Part shown: piece by piece, positions 23,465 to 36,800 of the stretch
Position numbering within the stretch: position 1 is the first letter of the stretch
How the letters are laid out: the number at the start of each line of letters is the position of its first letter
From: Acarospora socialis
Lineage: Eukaryota; Ascomycota; Lecanoromycetes; Acarosporales; Acarosporaceae
Direction of reading: 5' to 3'
Length of the DNA: 64,000 bases
NCBI GenBank assembly: GCA_025617375.2
Contig: JAMYGW020000014.1
Location: 186,001-250,000 of the forward strand
The notes under the pieces: model-generated
Told to the model about the DNA's origin: nothing
The model's database searches: none
What the model saw: the letters and a program-made list of their open reading frames with translations, nothing else
Position numbers and translations under genes: made by a program

Positions 23465-24107
23465 CATGCCCGTTAAGACTCTAAAAGCGAACAATACTTT
23501 TTCTTTTTTGAGCATGTTTAAGAAGATGTTGACCGCGAGTCAGGAACGCCAACGTTGAGCAAATAAGGATCGTCGCATGTATTTAGCAGCGGGTGCTCCC
23601 GCAGAGCCGCACATCGCTTGTCGAGCGGGATCTCGAGTATTACAATATCTACCCTCGAACGACCGCGCCAACATCAAGCTTCGTCGATATTGAAGTACCT
23701 TATGATCCTGCCGGGACGTTCTGACTCCATATCCTTCGAGCCGGAGTCTGCGGGATGTCTGTGTAGATAGAAGTGCGAAGGTTAGAGAGAAAAGGTGCGG
23801 AACCTCTCCGGACAGAACGGACCTGCTAGCCGAATCAGGCATGGTGGGGAGCTCAATTTCGAAAACATATCTTACTTTCTCGGCCACCCTTTTGAAGTTT
23901 TCTTCCAGATCTCTTTCTGTCAAAAATCAAAATACATGTCTGAAGAACAGTGTAAAAGGCATTGAGCCAATGTGAGGTTCAGGTGTCAAAAAACAGAGTA
24001 TAATCATGAGTTTGATAATATAGGTGCTAGCATGTTGTTTAGCGACAACATGCTGTATCCGCGTTCGAACTTTCCTGATTTGTGTTTATGTTACCTCACA
24101 GTCATGA
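23465..24107. other. spacer before the APH-like gene
   Basis: A 127-codon minus-strand frame (23540-23923) has no recognisable motif. The copy TGAGCATGTTTAAG at about 23507 resembles TGAGCATGTTAAG at 23391, so the 5S-like segment is flanked by near-identical 13-14 bp direct repeats. Otherwise nothing recognised. Confidence 0.4.
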
Positions 24108-25982
24108 TTGCTAGATGGCCGCCTAAGCATACACGGAAGAAGCTCGAGGCTGCGATACAATCGCACCCGCGTCACAGTGCACAAGGATTCGATAGCACCA
24201 GTGACCATACCTTCTATGCGGCGGGCCTCTTACAGTTCGGTTTCAAGTGGGTGTTCAAATCTAAGCTTCGTCACTCATACCACAGCACACTTGCATGAAC
24301 ATGAAGACTACTTTCGTTTCACGCGAGGTCGCTTTGTCTCCAATCAAGAGCATGAAATGTCTCAGCGATACGTCCGCTTCAACTTACAGGAGCTGGCACG
24401 TCTTGCGGCAGAAGCTGTAGGCTCGAAGTCCTGTGTAAGCATTGAGAAGTATCCTGATGGGATGTACAACAAAGCCTTACTCTTGACAATGGACGACGGC
24501 ACTCAGGCTGTCGCCAAAGTCCCCAATCCCAACGCCGGAAGACCTCACTTTACGACCGCGAGCGAGGTGGCAACGATGGGATTTGTAAGTATCGTCGGGA
24601 CCTTCCGTAGGTGATTGCGTTGACGGTTCACTAGATCCGGGAAACCCTAGGAACTCCTGTTCCGAAAGTCCACGCATGGAGCTCCAGAGCCCAAGAAAAT
24701 GCTGTAGGAGCTGAATATATCATCATGGAGAAGGTTCCAGGCGTCCAACTAGACTCCGTATGGGCCAGCATGGGAATCGAAGACCGTCTCACTATCGCCA
24801 AGGCTAGCGCTCACTACCAGGAAACTTGGACGTCGTTTTCATTTCAAAAAGCTTGGGAGTCTATATTACGCTGAGGATCTGAATGGACATAATCAGAGCC
24901 TCTTGTATACCGATTGTCGTGGTGTTACGATAACTGACCCTAGATTTGTCGTCGGCCCATCCACAGGACGAGACTTCAATGATGACGGAAGGGTGGCTGT
25001 TGAATTCGATAGGGGTCCATGTAAGACCTGTGTTCCAGATCCGACGTCTACGACTGATATCATTCTAGGGAATACTTTGGAAGAGTACCTATCAGCAATT
25101 GGCCATCGAGAAATCGCTTGCGTGCAGAGCTTCCCACGACTTCCAAGATCACCAGTAACTCTCTGCGGCCCAGGAACCTATCGACCTACCCGGGGAAAAA
25201 AGCTTCAGGCTATACATCGTTATCTTACGATGATCAAGTACCTCCTCCCAACCGATCTAACTATTCAATCTTCATGTCTATGGCATGACGACCTCCACGT
25301 TGAGAACATTCTCGTGAATCCCAAAGACCCTACCGAGGTGGTTGGTATCATAGACTGGCAGTCAACCGAACTGGCTCCTCTCTTCTATCACGCTCGTCAG
25401 CCGTATTTCTTAGACTACGACGGGCCACCTACGCTGGGGCTCGAGCGTCCCCGGCTCCCGGAAAATCTAGCGCAGCTCGATCCAGCCGCCCAGAGGCACG
25501 CCAAGGCCCTATACCTGAATAGGTCACTCTCTGCGCTCCACAAAACTCTCCTCCATAGGCAGAACCCCACATTCTACCGCGCTCTAGCTTTCCGAGAAAC
25601 CTTGAGCTTCGACCTTCTCCTGCTCGCTCGGAACCTCCTCGTCGATGGTGAGGCGACGTATCTAGCTCAAATCGTGGAGTTGGAGAAGACATGGGTGGAG
25701 CTTCCGGGCGTTTGCACTCGTGGGGCTGCGCCGTTCCCATTCCAGTTTTCCAATGAAGAAATAAAGGCCGACGTCAGCGGAGCGTTGCGTGGCATCGAAG
25801 CAATGCGCGAAGTCCAGGCGACCTTGGGTGAGCTGTTTCCGGAACGGGGGATCGTGCGGGAGGAGCAATACGAAGAAGCTCGCGATGCATTGCGGCAGAT
25901 CAAAGAACAGGTCATTGAAAAATTTGCGTGTGACGAGAGCGATAGGAAATTCTGGCAGGAGGCTTGGCCATTTGATGATTGA
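24108..25982 (+). pseudogene. APH/AIM9-like phosphotransferase gene with one frameshift
   Basis: Member of the APH-type kinase-fold family common in fungi and usually annotated as phosphotransferase enzyme family or AIM9-like; natural substrates are mostly unknown. Exon 1 ends at 24584 (EDYFRFTRGRF, then VAKVPNPNAG and TASEVATMGF). A 50-nt intron (24585-24634, GTAAGT..TAG, TGAC branch-like site) is followed by IRETLGTPVPKV and YIIMEKVPGVQLDSVW. The catalytic loop WHDDLHVENILVNP and metal-binding IIDWQST are intact near 25282-25360. Near 24845-24850, in a run of five A after TTTC, the frame shifts by one base: the incoming frame stops at 24872, while the next frame continues KKLGSLYYAEDLNGHN and stays open to 25982. 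A single-base error or a recent mutation is likely. Start is uncertain: ATG 24108 or 24216, possibly with an upstream exon for a mitochondrial presequence. Confidence 0.8.
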
Positions 25983-26076
25983 CCATGAAGCCATCATCAG
26001 GCGCAATGTCGTACAGTTTAGCTAAGCTTGGAGCTGAAGTGTCCTAGGTGGACAGACTTGGCCGCACGCCGTGACA

Positions 26077-26777
26077 TTACTCGGCTGACCTGAAAGTGCC
26101 ACTCATCTTTGCGGTTGGACTGTAGGGATGTTGGTGACTCTCATAGATGGATACCGACTGGGACAGCTTCGATGTGGGAGGCGAGGGGGCGTTGGCAGTG
26201 TCGGGACAGGTGGTGGTATGATCTCCACGCTTGGGGCGCTTGGCCACACGGGCAGCCTGTATGTCTCCAACATCCAATTCACGCTTCGTGGGGGCGTTCG
26301 GATTTACGTTCTCCATAACGCTTTGTGTCACAACCCTTCCACTGATAGATTGATTGCTGTCCTCAGAGACAGCATGATCTGAAGTGACGGGAGGCTTGGT
26401 CAAGGGTTGGGTCTGGGCCCTGCTGGTCTAGTTTCGGTTTCATCATCTATATAAAACATCCCATTCTTGACTATTTTCTTAAGTATCCCGCCGCTGGGTG
26501 TACTGCCCGCCGGCAGGTTCTTCTGAGTGCCAACATGATCGGTGCTCGGATTTGAGAAGTCTGGTGCTGGGTCGGACGCCATATGGTGGGGGTGTGTTTC
26601 GAGGTGAGTGGTGTTCAAAAGGTTCGTTCCGACCTCCTTCAGAAAACGCCTCGGGGCGGATGGTATTCCCACCCTGACTTTGGAGGTTACTTTAATATCC
26701 TTACTGGGAGGTACCTTTCGTGCCCGAGACCTAGTCGATCGATTGGTCGGTCCTCCTCTCGGACCGGAGCGACCCAT
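26077..26777 (-). CDS. two adjoining hypothetical frames, possibly one split gene
   Basis: From ATG 26777 a 125-codon frame runs to a stop at 26400. It is strongly basic at its start (MGRSGPRGGPTNRSTRSRAR, about 20% Arg) and ends RPAGPRPNP. Another frame continues immediately to 26077 (TKPPVTSDHAVSED, then ARVAKRPKRGD). The switch sits in an AACCCTTGACC context where one base would join them. Both halves are low-complexity, basic and Ser/Thr/Pro-rich, like a small disordered nuclear protein. No family is recognised. The lengths are near what chance allows, so this is a weak call. Confidence 0.25.
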
Positions 26778-29700
26778 CGTAGTGAGGATAAAACTATAAG
26801 GTGGGTGAGAGTAGCAGTAGCGACAGATATGCAAGGAATACGGAGTAGCGCCGACGATCTCCTTGATCTTCCCCAAACCACCAAGCCTTACAGTTACCCG
26901 GCTCGTTTGAGTGTTCTCTTTCTTCCTTATGGCCTCTTTGCCGCGCATCCGCTCCCGTGATGTCCTCCACGTCCAAGCAGTCGATCCCAACAAAACGACA
27001 CCATAGGAGGGAGCAAACCCGGAAACCTCATTCACCGTGGCTGGGACTTACGGATACAGCAGTTCCAGCGGCCTCGAATGTTCAAAGCTCTCTGTCGGGG
27101 CCCAAAGCAATAATCTGAGGTTCTTGATCCCTCTCGCGAGCGCCCGTGTCTGATACCGGCTCGAGCCGGCGTCTTCTCTCTCTTCTTTTCCCAGTAAGGT
27201 CCCAGTTCTGCAAACTTAGCGCATACCTCACGTTACTACCACCAACAGACAAGCGTTGAATGGCTGCTTAGACGGCTGACTCTCCGTTTTGATGCTCAAT
27301 CCTCTGAAATTCCCACCAGCCCTGCTGAGCCTGATGACCCCTACTCGAAGGGAGCGGTGTCGTGCGACTAGCTCTGAAATGTCGTACGATGCCCCAATTT
27401 GAGTATAGAGTATCTACTCTCGATTTGGTAGAGCGGATGTTATGAGTGCGACGCTTGGGCGAATTGACGTCGGGTCAAGCAAGGTAAAGGGATCAAATTA
27501 TATGAGATATGTTTTCAACTGTACGATTGTAGGGAACGGAGTACTTCGTACTCGTACACACTTGCCGTTAACCTTCCGGACGGGACAGGACATCAGACAT
27601 GGAGACGGGGACCTAAGACTTGCGGCTGGGATGGGAGTACCTAGATAAGGTATTCGATGAAGTACCCGTGCACGTACAGCTAACTTCGGAATCGATGCTG
27701 AGCCCCAAACCAACTGCGGAACGTCCTTCTTTGCCTTCTTGCGCCCTTGCTTTCGCTGCGCCGTCGGCCTCAAATAAGCTGCCATCTCGGCTCCCTTTCG
27801 TCCACCTTGCTGCCGCTGCCCCCGCTGCCACTCTTTGCGTCCTCCGCGCGATCCTTCGACCTCGTCGTGGCTGCCTTGCCGCCCAGGGCGGTGACCGAGA
27901 GGATGTGCTCGCATACCTAACTGGTGGACAGCATAAACCCCTGGCAAGGCACTTACCACATTCCGTTTCTCGGATAATTCGCACAGCACGGTCGGATTAC
28001 CTCGATCACTTCATCGTAGAAGGCTTCGAGCAACGCAGATATAGCGTTTACAGTTCACATGCGTTTCTTGGGTCTCCGAAAATGGCGCAAGGATTGGACA
28101 TACTGTCTGGATAAAGACAATCAATAGCACCTCGCATCTGACTATCCGACCATATCTTTTCCCGCCCCATCGGGCTGCTCCGCCGCCGCCGCGATCGCGA
28201 AACAAGTTCGACTCGCCCCCGACTATTTGAAGCCTTTTCTTCCCCTGTCGCCTTGCTCGTTTCTTCTTCGCGGAAGGCCCCGACGTACGCCACAGGGTTG
28301 GTTTTTCGACGCACGATTCCCTGCTGGGAGAAGTATCCCCTCCCAACTGACTCAGTTTCTGGCAAGATGCCTTCTGTTGCTCCGCTGGTGCTCCGATGCG
28401 GTCGGCGGATGCTCGGAGCTGGCTGGCGAGGCTGTTGTCGTGCTTGTCGGAGCGCTTCTGGGGATACAGGTTGTAACTGAGAGGTTGTGGAACGAGAGGC
28501 AGGAGGGGAAATGTACGAAGTGGGAAGGGATAAGTCTGCCTCTTTCCTCGCTTAACATATCGCAGTGGACAGACGCAGATTTACGTCTTCCGACTTCGTA
28601 CCGTGGAGTACCTGCGTATACGCGGAAAGAGAAGGAGAAGGAGGAGAAGGGCCTGGAAAGGGCCGGAGAAGAGAAAGGGGAAAGAGCAACTACAACTTTG
28701 ATGTCATCGTCGCGGATGTCCGTCAATCACTGGAGAAAGGCAAGTTTTGATCCAATTTGTATTCAGACTATATGGAAAATCGAGAAGTAATTTTATGCTG
28801 CGAACACATCGTTTCTCTCTACTCTGCGCAATGGTGAGGAGTCGGATATTCATAATGCCGAAAGGCTAGTTGTCAGCTTTCGAATTACTATACTTGGCCA
28901 GCACGGTGCCTTTCTCTATGTTTGAGTGGCTACCGGTCCTTGCCCCGATGTTTTGTCCGGAAGAGGTTCTGTACTACACATACCAGAACTCAACCATAAA
29001 GGGTTGGTTTAACAATGAGCGAACACTAGCTCTTACGCTTACTGCCAGATCTCTATTACAGGTTACGCCTGCCGATTTTGTTCCTTGAATGAGGAGATGA
29101 TCATAGTACTTGAGATATATGCCGAGTGTACTATATGATGCACCTGTCCTCGCATCAGCGGCTCAAGAGTCTCGACTACCTGCCGGCAGAAGCGTTCGAA
29201 TAGCTGGTGAGCTCAGAAAAAAGCTGGCAGGCTAGTACCCAGGTGGTCACCACCGCTATGGAAGACGGTGCACCGGCGCCGGTTGATGGGCGGTCACGGG
29301 TAGGGGTGAGGTATTTGGGTTGGTTGATGAAGCAAACCGGCTGGTTGTGATCTTGCTAACAAGCTGCTGTTCATGGTGGCGAGGATCTTGGCGGTGATGG
29401 CATGGCTAAGCGCACGAGTTCGACCTCGAGCTGGAAACGGTCATCGTCGGCGAACCGAACCGTTTACAACACGCGTCGGAACAGGAGGGGAACATAGTGT
29501 CTAGATCGGGGCGAAAGCAAGGCGGCGGAGAGTGGATATGATTGGAAAATGCTCATCTCATGTTCCAGTTTCGGTTCTACTAGACTACTAATCAAAAACA
29601 CCTTGATACATCTCCTCAAATTCCACCGCCCCAGTAAAGATCCGTCTCTCATTGTCGCTTCTTACCTACTCTTGATCGCCCTGCACAGGGCCTCTTCTCG

Positions 29701-32700
29701 ACAACGCACCTGCGTTGCTCGCCAACTCTCTCTTCTGCCCGCTCTGCAACGGCGTGCTCGTGAATCGTACGATGCCCCGGCCCTTCTTCCCAAACTGGTC
29801 TCATTCCTCTAGCAACGGCTTTGACTCGCTCGATAGGTCGGTAGCCTCTACGACGAGACCGACAATGTCGGCTGCAGGAAGCTGCTTGGTCCGGCGAAGC
29901 ATGGGAACAGTCACTTCGTTGCTCGGCGGAAGAACTTGTCAGTTGCACTGTGCCGCAGCTCAGGGACCTTGAGCAGCATACCTTGTCCCGAAGTATGCCG
30001 CTGCTGTCTGGATCGAGCAAGGACGTCAGGAGGTTGACAGTCTGCCGGGTCTCTAAGTGTCTTTCTTTCTATAGCTGTGTGAGTCCATTCTGGGTGCTTG
30101 TTGGGTAGAGCGAACTGTCGTATCGGCGCTTTGTTTTATACTTGATCTCTCATACTTCGCTGAGCTGTCACAATCTTTGCGATCAGTCAATTGATGCCAC
30201 ATAGGGTTGCCGTTATATAGTCTTCAAAATTCACCGCCCTCTCATGTTCCCTTCCTTACACTTGAACTCGGTCAACCTGCTTCTCAATAGATACTAGACG
30301 GACTCGCAAGACTAGCTCTTACGAGAATGTGATCATTAGAGAAACAGCATATAAGGAAGGACAGAATGATATTCGTTGCATCCTCGCTATACTTCTATTG
30401 CATCAAGAGAAGCACACCATAAATCTACCAAAGGATATCAACAGCGGTGTCCCGTCAACTTACTCATTAGCCGCAATCACCTTCATATCTCTGCCGAGAA
30501 CCACTTCAAGAGCATCCTTCAGTCAGCTGTTCGAAAGCTATAATTGACAACGCTCCATAAGCTGTGTCCGTTTCTCTGCGAGGCGGATGGGGCTAGGACA
30601 GTTGGAACATGCAACGATCGGCCGACATCACACCGTTCCCACTGCTCACGGGCTACCCAAAGCTGAAAGTGTTAGTCCATGGGCGGATCTGAAAGCATGT
30701 TACTTTGGATACTTCAATGGTTGGAGCTCAGGGGTTGGGTTCTGGGACCTGAGTGACAACGCTTGTGAGTACAAACTACCCGCACGTGATCAAGAGTCAG
30801 ATGACCGTCCATGGCGCGATGCTCCTGGCAGGTGCCAGGCACACTATCGAGCGTATATTCAACTCATGGTGGCTGGGAGTGCAGTTATGAGCGCATTGCT
30901 GTAAGTCGAGTTAGTCATACAGATCAGTGTGCCATAGATGATTCGCGACGGCGTGCGTTGTGAAGAGATGAAGATATGGAGGGCATGGGCTTGGTCCTGG
31001 AGACTCAAGATCCTAATAGGCTCTTCCCAGGCTTCGATACTATCATGCACATCCCACCCCAACAAGTCCAAAAAGTGCTTCGTGCACGGCCTCAAAGTCG
31101 GGTGAACAGCTGGTCATGGTACTCACACAACACTCTTCGGCCCCGTGAGACAGATTCATACAGGGACTGCACGTGTCAACCTTGCACCCCGTCCCATTCC
31201 AGGCTACGGGGCGCGCGCGGCGAATGAACCATCATGGCCCCGATGGTAAACGGCCCTCTTAATCCACCAAACCTCCCCACCGCGATCCCTCTCCCCTCGT
31301 GCCATGAGGATCACCATTCAGGCGTCTCACAACCATCCCCTTCAATCTCGCTGTCCAGATTCTCCCTCCGTAGCCCCAACCCGCCGTCTCAGCAACCCAG
31401 TACTACCACCATCAATGTTCGGTTGTTCAAGTACATTCGTCGCGATCTCTATCTCCCCATCTCCCCTATCTGTTTTTCCCTCCTTTCTTCCATGGCAGCG
31501 GCACGCACAAAGACGCGCCTAAAACCGCGCACTGGATCCCATGCTCACGGCATCTACCCAATCCGCCAGCCCCAATTTCCCAAACCGTTCCCTCTTCTTC
31601 TCCTGCCCTGTCCTTCTTCTAGCGTGCCAACTCTGCCCATTTGAATCCTCCGTCACCAATCTCCCATCATACCCACCTACACATCATTGCCTCTCTCTTC
31701 ACACCACTCTACGGCGCCCTCGTCTTATCAACATCCTCACCCCCTGATGATGATGAAACGGCTGCCCCTTATGCCCCGGCCCCCCCCCCTTCAACGTCCC
31801 ACGGAAGTTCCAGAACTGCATCTCGTTGCTAACGGGACGCGTTGTCGCGCGGGGAGCGCGTAGGCGGAGGTGTGAGATTGCAGCCCATGATTTCTGCATT
31901 GAGGACGATGCAGGACGGAGCATTGGTGTTCAGGGAAGGACAGGGCGCGATTTCAATGCGATGGGAAGAGGGGCAAGAGGAGCGGCCACGACAATCAATG
32001 CAGGATATGAGAAAAAGGGTGTCGGTCTGGTGAGGGTGATGTCCCAGTCTAGACGGACGTGATTTCGTTGACACTAAAGGCGGAGGGAGGGCATTGGTCC
32101 TAGAACTTCATAGTCGCGGACGGGATCTGACGGCTACAACGAGGGTAGAGCCCTTTGTAAAGCTACAGTAGATTAGCTTGTAGATCGCATCAAGCGCACA
32201 ACAACCCGAAGCATTGCAAGCAGGACAGTTAAACATGACTTGCGCAGCTTCACCTTCTTTGCTGATGATAGTAGCGATACCATCAAACTTGCAGGTAGCG
32301 AAGGACGGAAGTGTGGCGCTGCACCCAACAACCCTGGAAGTCTGAGAGTCTGGTTACGGTCAAAATGGATGAATGATTTGCAGGGAGTTCCAGTATGTCG
32401 TATGATACATGTACTCTAGGGCAGACCAATGTTAAATCTAGCAGGTTAAAACACATGTGCCGACGTCGAGGGACTGTTCTTGGCTCTTTGAGCAGAAAGG
32501 CAAAGATCATCTTACTGTATCTATAGATCTCCACAGACCATGACCGCTTACTAATGTAAACAATAGCCATCATCTACCAACGAACCCTATCCAAGCAAAG
32601 CCACTGATGTCTAGTTAGACCGAGTTCCTCGGTGTAGTGTTCTCCTTGCATCTACGTGCAACAGGATTTGCTTCCACTTTATACTTCTCTTTACTGTCCT

Positions 32701-33872
32701 ACCATCCTGGTGTTATCCTGTATCTTACGAACAAATATGTAAGGAGCTCTCTCCCGAGCTTCAGTTCTTTCAAAGACTGCTGTCAATCAGCAGTCACAGA
32801 GACGGCCAGCATGTCAGGGTCAGCGCGTCAGGTATCTTGGGATCATGATGTATCACTGAAAAGATTACTGTCTGCGGGTATCGTTTCGTTGAGAATGGCT
32901 GGATCGAGGTCGGTAAAATTTGCTGGGGGCCGCCACTCGGAGTATCTCAATGTCACTCGGACAAGGCTCCTTGGAATAGGTCACATTCGTCAAGTCCTTT
33001 CAGCGAAGCGAATGATCTACCGAGGAGATGGATTCTCGAAGCGATTAAGAATCAATTCAATGACACAAATCTGGGGCTAAGTAATCGCCGAATCCACGCT
33101 CCTCCAGTGCCGCCAGCTCTGCCGCCACCGCAAGTTCCTCCACGAGCCACACCTCCTACGCCAACACAACAAATGGAGGTCCCGAGGATATGATAGGAAA
33201 CGTGCGGGTTAGTTCCACAGGTCTGGATCCGACAAACGTCGGATACAACTCTCATCGTGTGCTCAGATCTCCCAAAGGGTTGAATCCAGTCATACGATGA
33301 ATCCATCACACGTGATAACGAGAGTTCCAACAATGAACGTCCAGCCTTAGTACCCATAGAGACGGCTAACGACTTCTGTGCCTTCGGCTCGACATAGCAA
33401 GCGCCCGAGTTGTGGAGGGCGGTTGGGGATTGGTTGTCCATGACGGGCTGATGTGTACCCCCGGCAACCTGCCCGGTGTGTCGAGGAAAGCAACAAATCT
33501 GCTACGATTGGCCGCTCTGACGAGACAAACGGAGTGGACGGCGAAGAAGAGCAAAGTCATAGACCAAAGACAGCAGAGAGCAAGAAACCTTGAACCCAAT
33601 CCCAATCCTCAGTTTACACAAGGCCGGGCGTTAACTCTTTTGAACAGCCCGCTAATGAGATGATTCACCACTTACCGACAATAGGGAAAGCAAACATATG
33701 CGAGGAATTTCAACATGATAACGGTCAATGGCAAAAGCCGATTGATAAAGATCTGCCAGGCGATTGAAAACTGGCCGAGGTATCTTTAGGGGCTTCAATA
33801 TCTTGCCCACCTCCGGCCCCAGAGCGCGCAGTATGTCGCTACTACCAGTTGCTAAGTGCTGTGGGGTGGTTC
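26778..33872. other. long gene-free stretch, nothing recognised
   Basis: Seven kilobases without a gene I can support. Frames up to 187 codons exist (28227-28790 plus; 27498-27989 minus), but they overlap open frames on the other strand, are rich in Arg/Ser/Pro and lack motifs, which points to composition rather than coding. Pyrimidine-rich tracts occur at 31230-31800, including a run of ten C near 31788. I found no RNA gene, terminal repeat or transposase block. Confidence 0.45.
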
Positions 33873-36800
33873 CTACCTTATCACACCTAGGATGGCTTCA
33901 TTCTGGGTGGCCGGGCTCCTCATTCCTTGGAGGATAGACCGTAGAATTTGTTGCCAGTCCTCCGAACTCATCCTCATCGCATCTTTCCCCAACCCCGCAC
34001 TAGGTCCATAGCGTATATCAAATGGGCCATTATCCCCAATCATTTGATATGCAGCCATTATTACCTTCTTCACCTTCTCAAAGGTGAAGTCTTGATCCTT
34101 GCCGCACTCAAAGGTCACCTTGTCCTTCTGGGCGGGATCTCTCATACCTTTCGCCATGTTTGATACCTTTTACCACGTTGAATCCTATGGGAAAGTCGTT
34201 CCCGGGTAGTCAGCGGTGGTGTTCTTCTGCACGACGAAGGTATTCCGTGATCAGTTCGCCGTCCCGCCGACTGAGCGATGATATCCGCCGCAGCAGCACG
34301 TACTTGTCTGCAGCTTCGTTGACTTCGACCTTATAGGTGTCTTGAAAGCTAGACTTTAGCTTTTCCCAATCCGCTTTGACGTCCCAGGCCAGGTCCGCGT
34401 ACCAATCCGCCGCCGCCCCCTTCGGAAAGCCGAATGGTGTTGGCTAGGTTGACCAATCCATTCGCCCTTGTGCGTGTAATTCGTCGAATTTCTCATCGAC
34501 TAGTCGACGGGCCTCATCGCCGAGTGGGTAGACTCGGTTTGATAATTTTGTGTCCTTCCAGTTTTGCTTAAGCGGGACCTGGAGGAATCTGATGTGGGTA
34601 TTTCTACCGTTCTTCCGCGGTCATGCCATAGGTCTGGGTAAGCCTTCATGACTGCTGTTAGGGCCGCTACTTCGGCTTTATTCGATTCACGGTATATGGT
34701 GATTCCGTTGGGTAGACGGGTTTTAGGCATAGCTGCTTTCGTAGCTGAGTGCTCGTGTTCAGGTGTTGCGACATGTGCAGCTAGATCGACATCCTCGATG
34801 GTGGCCGCGTGGCATCCCTCTTCTTCATATTCGGCGACAGTGCCGAGACGGGCGTGCCGTGATAACGTCACGGCGGTAGGCAGGTCGTTTCGGACGTGGA
34901 CGAAGGACATATTCGGATCAACTATATGCCCGAAAGCCCCAGGATAAGAGGGGTGAAAAACAAGGTCCCTATCTGTAGGAAGAGACTGCCTTCCAGTCCT
35001 AAATACCACCTTCTGTATGGATCGTGGAGGTATCACGGTTTTAGCTCGAGCTCGAATAACTCGCTGGGTATGACCCTTTCTTGGCGTAATATCCAGATCA
35101 ACTAACAGGTTGCGACATCCTCCAATAATTGCCTTTTATGACGGAATATCCGTGCTGATTCGTTCCGCCCCTATTATATCCATACCGATGAGGAGGTTAG
35201 CCCCGAGATTGTCCACTAGGTGGACCTCACGCGTTATGTGGGCGACAGCGGGGTTTCCGTCCAATTTGCCCTGGTAGATATAGGCTCGGAAGAACGTACT
35301 CCTAGCATTCGTGCGTTCGGCTGCCAATACCTCGCACGGTTATCGGGCTCTTCGTCCTTTGCATGAGGATATCGGGTAGGTGTTTACGGAGGAAAATTCT
35401 GTCGACCAGCGACATCGTGCACCCCGTATCGAGGCAGGCAGCTTCGGTGAAGCCTTCGGCCGATGCACTGAACCGAAAGATTATCGTCATATAGTGCCAG
35501 CTACGGAAACCGCACCCTGGTTCGTCGATAACGTCGGCCGCGTCCGATTCGACGATGTCAACGGCATAGACGTCGGCGTTAACGTGAGTCGAGGTCACCT
35601 TAGGCTCCGATTCCGAGCTTAAGGTCATGAGAACAGGTCTTTAGTCTTGGTCCTTCCATGGGTTGACCGTACGTGTTGATGTAGTTTATTACTCGATTGG
35701 AAGGCCGCCTTATACATACGGCAAGCGTATGTATTGGCGATAATGCGCGCATGGAACGTATCAAGGTGGTAAGCCGGTTCTTCGGACGGGTCCGAAGCTT
35801 CGATTGTAATGCCGGTATCGCCATGACCATGATTAGCCTGTTCATAAGAGGCTTCGTCCTTGTGATCCATCCTCCTAGTACCTATCACCACCATAATCAT
35901 AGTTATATTCGCCGGTATAGCCATCGGTGAAGCCTTCGTCAGGCTGGTCGAACTGGGTTGGTTCGCCACGATACGCCGGCTGGGTTCGAGCCGGTTGGTA
36001 TGGACGATGTTGATAGGGAGGACGTCGATTATCCTGACCGTATGGACGAGGCTGGTCGTTACGCCCAGCGTACTCGTTCCGTCGCGGATTTGTATTGCCG
36101 GAGGTGGTTTGGAGAGGCTGGCGATAAGGGACCTGCTGTGGAGGCGCCGGCGGGACGTTTACGTTGACGTTGTCCGGACGAGGTGGGTATGGCTGATATG
36201 GCTGGTACGAACGATTGTAAGCATTGTACTGCTGATAAGGTGGATTGTAAGGAAATCGAGGCCCTGGGAATTGGCCATATGGACGAAATGGGCGGTTGTT
36301 ATCGTTGAAATTGTTACCTTGGCGGCGCTGCGGCTGGGTCGGCTGCGGCGGCGGTCTAGCGGAGGCTTCACCAGTATGACATTGAGCACAAGCCAGAGGA
36401 CTCACGACTACTGTGTATTTCGGACATCCTGAATAGTGTACCGCTCCGTTTCGAGGGCCTTCAATGCGTTAGATTGGGTACGCTTAAACAGTCGAAATAA
36501 CATCTCTTCCCATCGCTCCACGCCCAAACCTTCACGGATGTATTCGCGTTCAATCGCTGACAAATGACCGATATACCAGTCCTGGGCGATGCCTCGAAGG
36601 CATTTGTTCAAATTTCGACGTACCATTCCTTCTGATTTGGTACGAGCAACATCCTTAAACGAATCGATAAAGAGGTGTACGAAGGTACATCTCGGAAGTA
36701 GGTCTTTCCGCCGATGTCAACGATGTCAACGATGTTGCCAGCGCCGTAGTCCTTGGATTCGAGGTGTGGATTAAAAACCCCTACCTCTTCTGGTCGCTCA

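Noticed and set aside
28227-28790. 187-codon plus-strand frame.
   Set aside because: Overlaps equally open minus-strand frames and looks like pyrimidine/purine-biased sequence rather than protein.
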